64,000 nucleotides of DNA from Begonia masoniana (taxonomy: Eukaryota > Streptophyta > Magnoliopsida > Cucurbitales > Begoniaceae). The stretch is taken from positions 24,574,383 to 24,638,382 of the forward strand of contig CM039502.1 in assembly GCA_022432975.1 (NCBI GenBank), written 5' to 3'. Both the position numbers and the translations under genes were made by a program. The first letter of the stretch is position 1. The number at the start of each line of letters is the position of its first letter. Below the pieces are notes generated by a model. The model was given only the letters and a program-made list of their open reading frames with translations. It was not told the origin of the DNA and made no database searches. Of the stretch, positions 53,846 through 64,000 are shown one piece after another.

Positions 53846-53899
53846 CTGTTATCCGTGAAGTTGTAAGTCTTGATCGTGTTGCCTCGGTGATGCACGAAC
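53846..53899 (-). other. Putative 54-nt mini-exon in LTR B (right copy)
   Basis: It has the same boundaries as 32870-32923: TTTTAG before it and CAG/GTAAGT after it, followed by GGCCCTACATC. The splice signals are preserved although the copies differ by about 4% overall. Confidence 0.55.
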
Positions 53900-54131
53900 C
53901 TAAAACATGCACACAAGGAAAATAAACAGAGCTGCAAATGCTAACTAACAACTTAGTAGGACATGCTCAAAACTCCATTCAAACCTTTAGAAAACTAACC
54001 TACGTGCTTTCATCCAAAAACAGTGAGCTTTCTCCAAAATATCTTAACCCTAAACTTCGAAAAAAACTCACATTTTAACTTGTCCAAACTCATTAACTTT
54101 AGTAGATGATTACCTTCACTGGAGGAAACGG

Positions 54132-60470
<6,339 letters not shown>

Positions 60471-60589
60471 ATCTCAACTTTGACACATTATTCAATTGTA
60501 TAGAATATAGCTTCAAAACTCCACCAAGAAAATAGTCTCATCTTCCACATAAGCCTCTGAAGGAGTAATCAACAACTAAAACCAACAAA

Positions 60590-60905
60590 GCTCAAATGAT
60601 GCTTGAACTTGGTGTAGACAACATCTTGATGATCATATCAACCAAATTTTCATGAGTATTGATTTTAATCCTAACAAAATCATAACGATCAACAACTTCA
60701 CGAATAAAATGATAATGAATATCAATGTGCTCCGTTCTATCATGAAACATCTGATTTTGAGTGAGAAAGATAACACTCTAAATGTTGCAAAATACTGTGA
60801 CAATTTGAAAGTCTTCGTTGGGCTCATCAACAATCCTTTCAACCATATAACTTCTTTATAACCCTCTCTAAATAGTTAAATATTTTGCCTCAGTATTAGA
60901 TAATG
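60590..60905 (-). pseudogene. Ty1/copia RNase H C-terminal remnant
   Basis: Read on the minus strand across two frames, it gives YKEVIWLKGLLMSPTKTFKL and then ERTKHIDIHYHFIREVVDRY and INTHENLVDMIIKMLSTPSS. These are the end of a copia RNase H (usual form HIDv.yH.iRe, then adm.TK.L). Internal stops and frame changes show decay. It ends about 120 bases before the LTR start, as in complete copia elements. It is cut at its 5' side by the gypsy LTR at 60915. Confidence 0.8.
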
Positions 60906-61077
60906 AAATGGTATTGTAATAACCCGAAAAATTTACTAAATAAATTAGAAGTCCTGTTAGAATTCCCGTGAAAGATTTAACGGCCTGTTAGCTTATTAAA
61001 ACTTAGGATTTCATTTGGAAGTGGATTCCTAAAATTTCAGGTCGAGAGGACGCGAACCTAATGGAGATAAAGAAGAA

Positions 61078-61112
61078 AAACAGAATGGCTTCGCGAAAAA
61101 GCCATTCTGTTT
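61078..61112. promoter_or_regulatory. Hairpin in the leader part of LTR D
   Basis: 14-bp arms AAACAGAATGGCTT and AAGCCATTCTGTTT enclose the loop CGCGAAA. The core equals the hairpin at 683-715 in LTR C, although the surrounding sequence differs. Confidence 0.6.
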
Positions 61113-61880
61113 CTTTCTCTTTCTCTGCAACCCGCGTCCCCGGCGAGTGAGAGCCGAAGTCCTTCCTCCGACGACTCCACGATTCCGGCCCCCATTCCGA
61201 CGAGCAAGCTTCGGCGAACTGAACCCCTCCCTTTTCCTCTTCGATTTCGTGCACAAATTGGATGGAAACAGGTTAGTTCTTCTCCCTGTTTCCTTTTTGT
61301 TGATCGACGGGAGTGGTCTGAACGGTGAGGCTTGATTGGCCGATTGATTTGTTGTTGTTTTGTGACGAAATTAGGGGAATTAGAGGTGTGTGATCGGTGA
61401 GGTCCGGTGGGCTGGGTTGCCCCTGTTTTCAGGGAGAGTGAGCCGAGAGGGAGGGTGTTGGGATTGAAGTTTCCGAATTTGAAACTTCAAATTTTTATTA
61501 AATTATGCCCAATGGGTTAGAATGTGATAGATAAGTGAGGGATTGAGCGAATTTTGTTGAGTAACCGAGAAAGGGAAAATTTAACATTAAAAATCGGTTC
61601 TGATTTTAGGGGTTTTGGCCTAGCTACGATTAATCGTTTTAAATTTCCTTTTTGGCATATTAAACTAGGTTATTAGAGGAGTACGTGGCCACTGGAATCG
61701 TTCGATTCCGTTAGCCGACGCGAAAGTTACACGCGTCCAAAGTTTCGGGACGGTTTTTACCAAACCCAAGTTAGTGGCCCGTTTAGTTGGGTTTTAGTTG
61801 GGTTAGACTAGAAATAATAGTTTGAGAGTGGATTGATGAATGTAAGCTTGATTTTAATGAAGTGTGAATATTTGTCGTAG

Positions 61881-61934
61881 GTCGAGCCGTAGGTGGACAG
61901 GGAACCGAGCATCCTCAGCGAGCTAGGACGCCAG
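61881..61934 (+). other. Putative 54-nt mini-exon in LTR D
   Basis: It is bounded by GTCGTAG and CCAG/GTAAGT, and GGCCTACACC follows at 61979-61988. A second acceptor-like CGTAG inside (61892) would give 42 nt. An earlier donor-like ACAG/GTTAGT is at 61271/61272. Confidence 0.55.
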
Positions 61935-62137
61935 GTAAGTAGTAGTGTGGTTGAGAATGTTTGAGAGTCGCCCAGAAGGGCCTACACCACAGTTGTTTGC
62001 ATGTTGCGAGTCGTGTGAACGTCGTGTGTAGTCGGTATGTGATGTGGATGAGAAGTTGTCGTTAGTTGGGCATGTTGTGTAGGTTATGAGTAGTTTGTAT
62101 GTGATGTGTACGTGTAGTCGTCGTCAGTGGTATGATG

Positions 62138-64000
62138 TGAGTTCTGTGAGGGTTGTGGGACAGTCGTAGGTAGGTGGTGAGCCTTGTGAGGGTTGTGGGA
62201 CAGTCGTAGGTAGGTGGTGAGCCTTGTGAGGGTTGTGGGACAGTCGTAGGTAGGTGGTGAGCCTTGTGAGGGTTGTGGGACAGTCGTAGGTAGGTGGTGA
62301 GCCTTGTGAGGGTTGTGGGACAGTCGTAGGTAGGTGGTGAGCCTTGTGAGGGTTGTGGGACAGTCGTAGGTAGGTGGTGAGCCTTGTGAGGGTTGTGGGA
62401 CAGTCGTAGGTAGGTGGTGAGCCTTGTGAGGGTTGTGGGACAGTCGTAGGTAGGTGGTGAGCCTTGTGAGGGTTGTGGGACAGTCGTAGGTAGGTGGTGA
62501 GCCTTGTGAGGGTTGTGGGACAGTCGTAGGTAGGTGGTGAGCCTTGTGAGGGTTGTGGGACAGTCGTAGGTAGGTGGTGAGCCTTGTGAGGGTTGTGGGA
62601 CAGTCGTAGGTAGGTGGTGAGCCTTGTGAGGGTTGTGGGACAGTCGTAGGTAGGTGGTGAGCCTTGTGAGGGTTGTGGGACAGTCGTAGGTAGGTGGTGA
62701 GCCTTGTGAGGGTTGTGGGACAGTCGTAGGTAGGTGGTGAGCCTTGTGAGGGTTGTGGGACAGTCGTAGGTAGGTGGTGAGCCTTGTGAGGGTTGTGGGA
62801 CAGTCGTAGGTAGGTGGTGAGCCTTGTGAGGGTTGTGGGACAGTCGTAGGTAGGTGGTGAGCCTTGTGAGGGTTGTGGGACAGTCGTAGGTAGGTGGTGA
62901 GCCTTGTGAGGGTTGTGGGACAGTCGTAGGTAGGTGGTGAGCCTTGTGAGGGTTGTGGGACAGTCGTAGGTAGGTGGTGAGCCTTGTGAGGGTTGTGGGA
63001 CAGTCGTAGGTAGGTGGTGAGCCTTGTGAGGGTTGTGGGACAGTCGTAGGTAGGTGGTGAGCCTTGTGAGGGTTGTGGGACAGTCGTAGGTAGGTGGTGA
63101 GCCTTGTGAGGGTTGTGGGACAGTCGTAGGTAGGTGGTGAGCCTTGTGAGGGTTGTGGGACAGTCGTAGGTAGGTGGTGAGCCTTGTGAGGGTTGTGGGA
63201 CAGTCGTAGGTAGGTGGTGAGCCTTGTGAGGGTTGTGGGACAGTCGTAGGTAGGTGGTGAGCCTTGTGAGGGTTGTGGGACAGTCGTAGGTAGGTGGTGA
63301 GCCTTGTGAGGGTTGTGGGACAGTCGTAGGTAGGTGGTGAGCCTTGTGAGGGTTGTGGGACAGTCGTAGGTAGGTGGTGAGCCTTGTGAGGGTTGTGGGA
63401 CAGTCGTAGGTAGGTGGTGAGCCTTGTGAGGGTTGTGGGACAGTCGTAGGTAGGTGGTGAGCCTTGTGAGGGTTGTGGGACAGTCGTAGGTAGGTGGTGA
63501 GCCTTGTGAGGGTTGTGGGACAGTCGTAGGTAGGTGGTGAGCCTTGTGAGGGTTGTGGGACAGTCGTAGGTAGGTGGTGAGCCTTGTGAGGGTTGTGGGA
63601 CAGTCGTAGGTAGGTGGTGAGCCTTGTGAGGGTTGTGGGACAGTCGTAGGTAGGTGGTGAGCCTTGTGAGGGTTGTGGGACAGTCGTAGGTAGGTGGTGA
63701 GCCTTGTGAGGGTTGTGGGACAGTCGTAGGTAGGTGGTGAGCCTTGTGAGGGTTGTGGGACAGTCGTAGGTAGGTGGTGAGCCTTGTGAGGGTTGTGGGA
63801 CAGTCGTAGGTAGGTGGTGAGCCTTGTGAGGGTTGTGGGACAGTCGTAGGTAGGTGGTGAGCCTTGTGAGGGTTGTGGGACAGTCGTAGGTAGGTGGTGA
63901 GCCTTGTGAGGGTTGTGGGACAGTCGTAGGTAGGTGGTGAGCCTTGTGAGGGTTGTGGGACAGTCGTAGGTAGGTGGTGAGCCTTGTGAGGGTTGTGGGA
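62138..64000. repeat. 40-bp array in LTR D, at least 46 units, open at the window end
   Basis: The unit reads GAGCCTTGTGAGGGTTGTGG plus GACAGTCGTAGGTAGGTGGT. Only the first unit differs (GTTCTGTGAGG). All others are identical to the end of the window. Confidence 0.98.

Larger units (their letters stand above)
60915..64000 (+). mobile_element. Ty3/gypsy LTR (family D), continuing beyond the window
   Basis: It starts TGTAATAACCCGAAAAATT inside the copia remnant (left flank GGTAT). It shares with solo LTR C the blocks AAACTAGGTTATTAGAGGAG and TACGTGGCC.CTGGAATCG at 61660-61710, the ACAGAATGG hairpin and the mini-exon plan. Whether an internal region follows cannot be seen. Confidence 0.8.

Noticed and set aside
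62138..64000. CRISPR array or centromere satellite
   Set aside because: There are no spacers between units, no cas genes and a plant context. The 40-bp unit sits inside an LTR and is much shorter than typical centromere satellites.

Overview
The window is nuclear DNA of a flowering plant, most likely a eudicot. This follows from spliced genes with plant-type families, long plant Ty3/gypsy LTRs beginning TGTAACACCC, Mutator-like and hAT-like DNA transposons with 9-bp and 8-bp target duplications, and AT-rich introns. Nothing bacterial or organellar was seen. No tRNA, rRNA or CRISPR locus was recognised.

Genes lie only in the middle third. They are a purine-salvage hypoxanthine-guanine phosphoribosyltransferase (minus strand, 12013-14108, three exons), a DUF1475-type membrane protein built from two similar halves (plus strand, 20437-23895, nine exons), and a bHLH transcription factor with a C-terminal ACT-like domain (minus strand, 24545-26840, two exons, with an upstream ORF at 26878-27024). 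The last two converge tail to tail. The first two diverge, with about 6 kb of nested transposons between them.

Region by region: 282-4720 is a solo gypsy LTR with a perfect CTCAT duplication, swollen by a 16/32-bp minisatellite. 6020-7670 holds a dispersed repeat, a broken Mutator-like transposase C-terminus and a foldback. 9016-10578, 14214-15671 and 16329-19689 are three related hAT-like elements with TAGGGGTGxGCA-like ends. The second and third each contain a Mutator-like element (14462-15554, which carries a captured transit-peptide exon; 16568-17679, which carries a cluster of hairpins). 29674-54131 is an old minus-strand gypsy element (called B) holding a young plus-strand chromodomain gypsy element (called A, 33542-48063). 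54132-59669 is almost entirely homopolymer. 59670-60905 is a truncated minus-strand Ty1/copia end, into which another gypsy LTR (called D) inserted at 60915; D runs off the window inside a 40-bp array.

The most interesting signal is shared by four different gypsy LTR families (solo LTR C, A, B and D). Each has a 45-54 nt putative mini-exon bounded by TAG and a perfect U1-type donor CAG/GTAAGT, then 31-45 nt later a motif close to GGCCTACACC, then a family-specific minisatellite. This suggests that LTR transcripts splice a leader, with the minisatellite lying in an intron.

Caution: about 7.7 kb is made of five uninterrupted A or T runs of 1.0-1.9 kb, and several arrays are perfect to the base and join each other without the unique sequence seen in their sister copies. 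These parts may be assembly artefacts and should be checked against reads before biological weight is placed on them.
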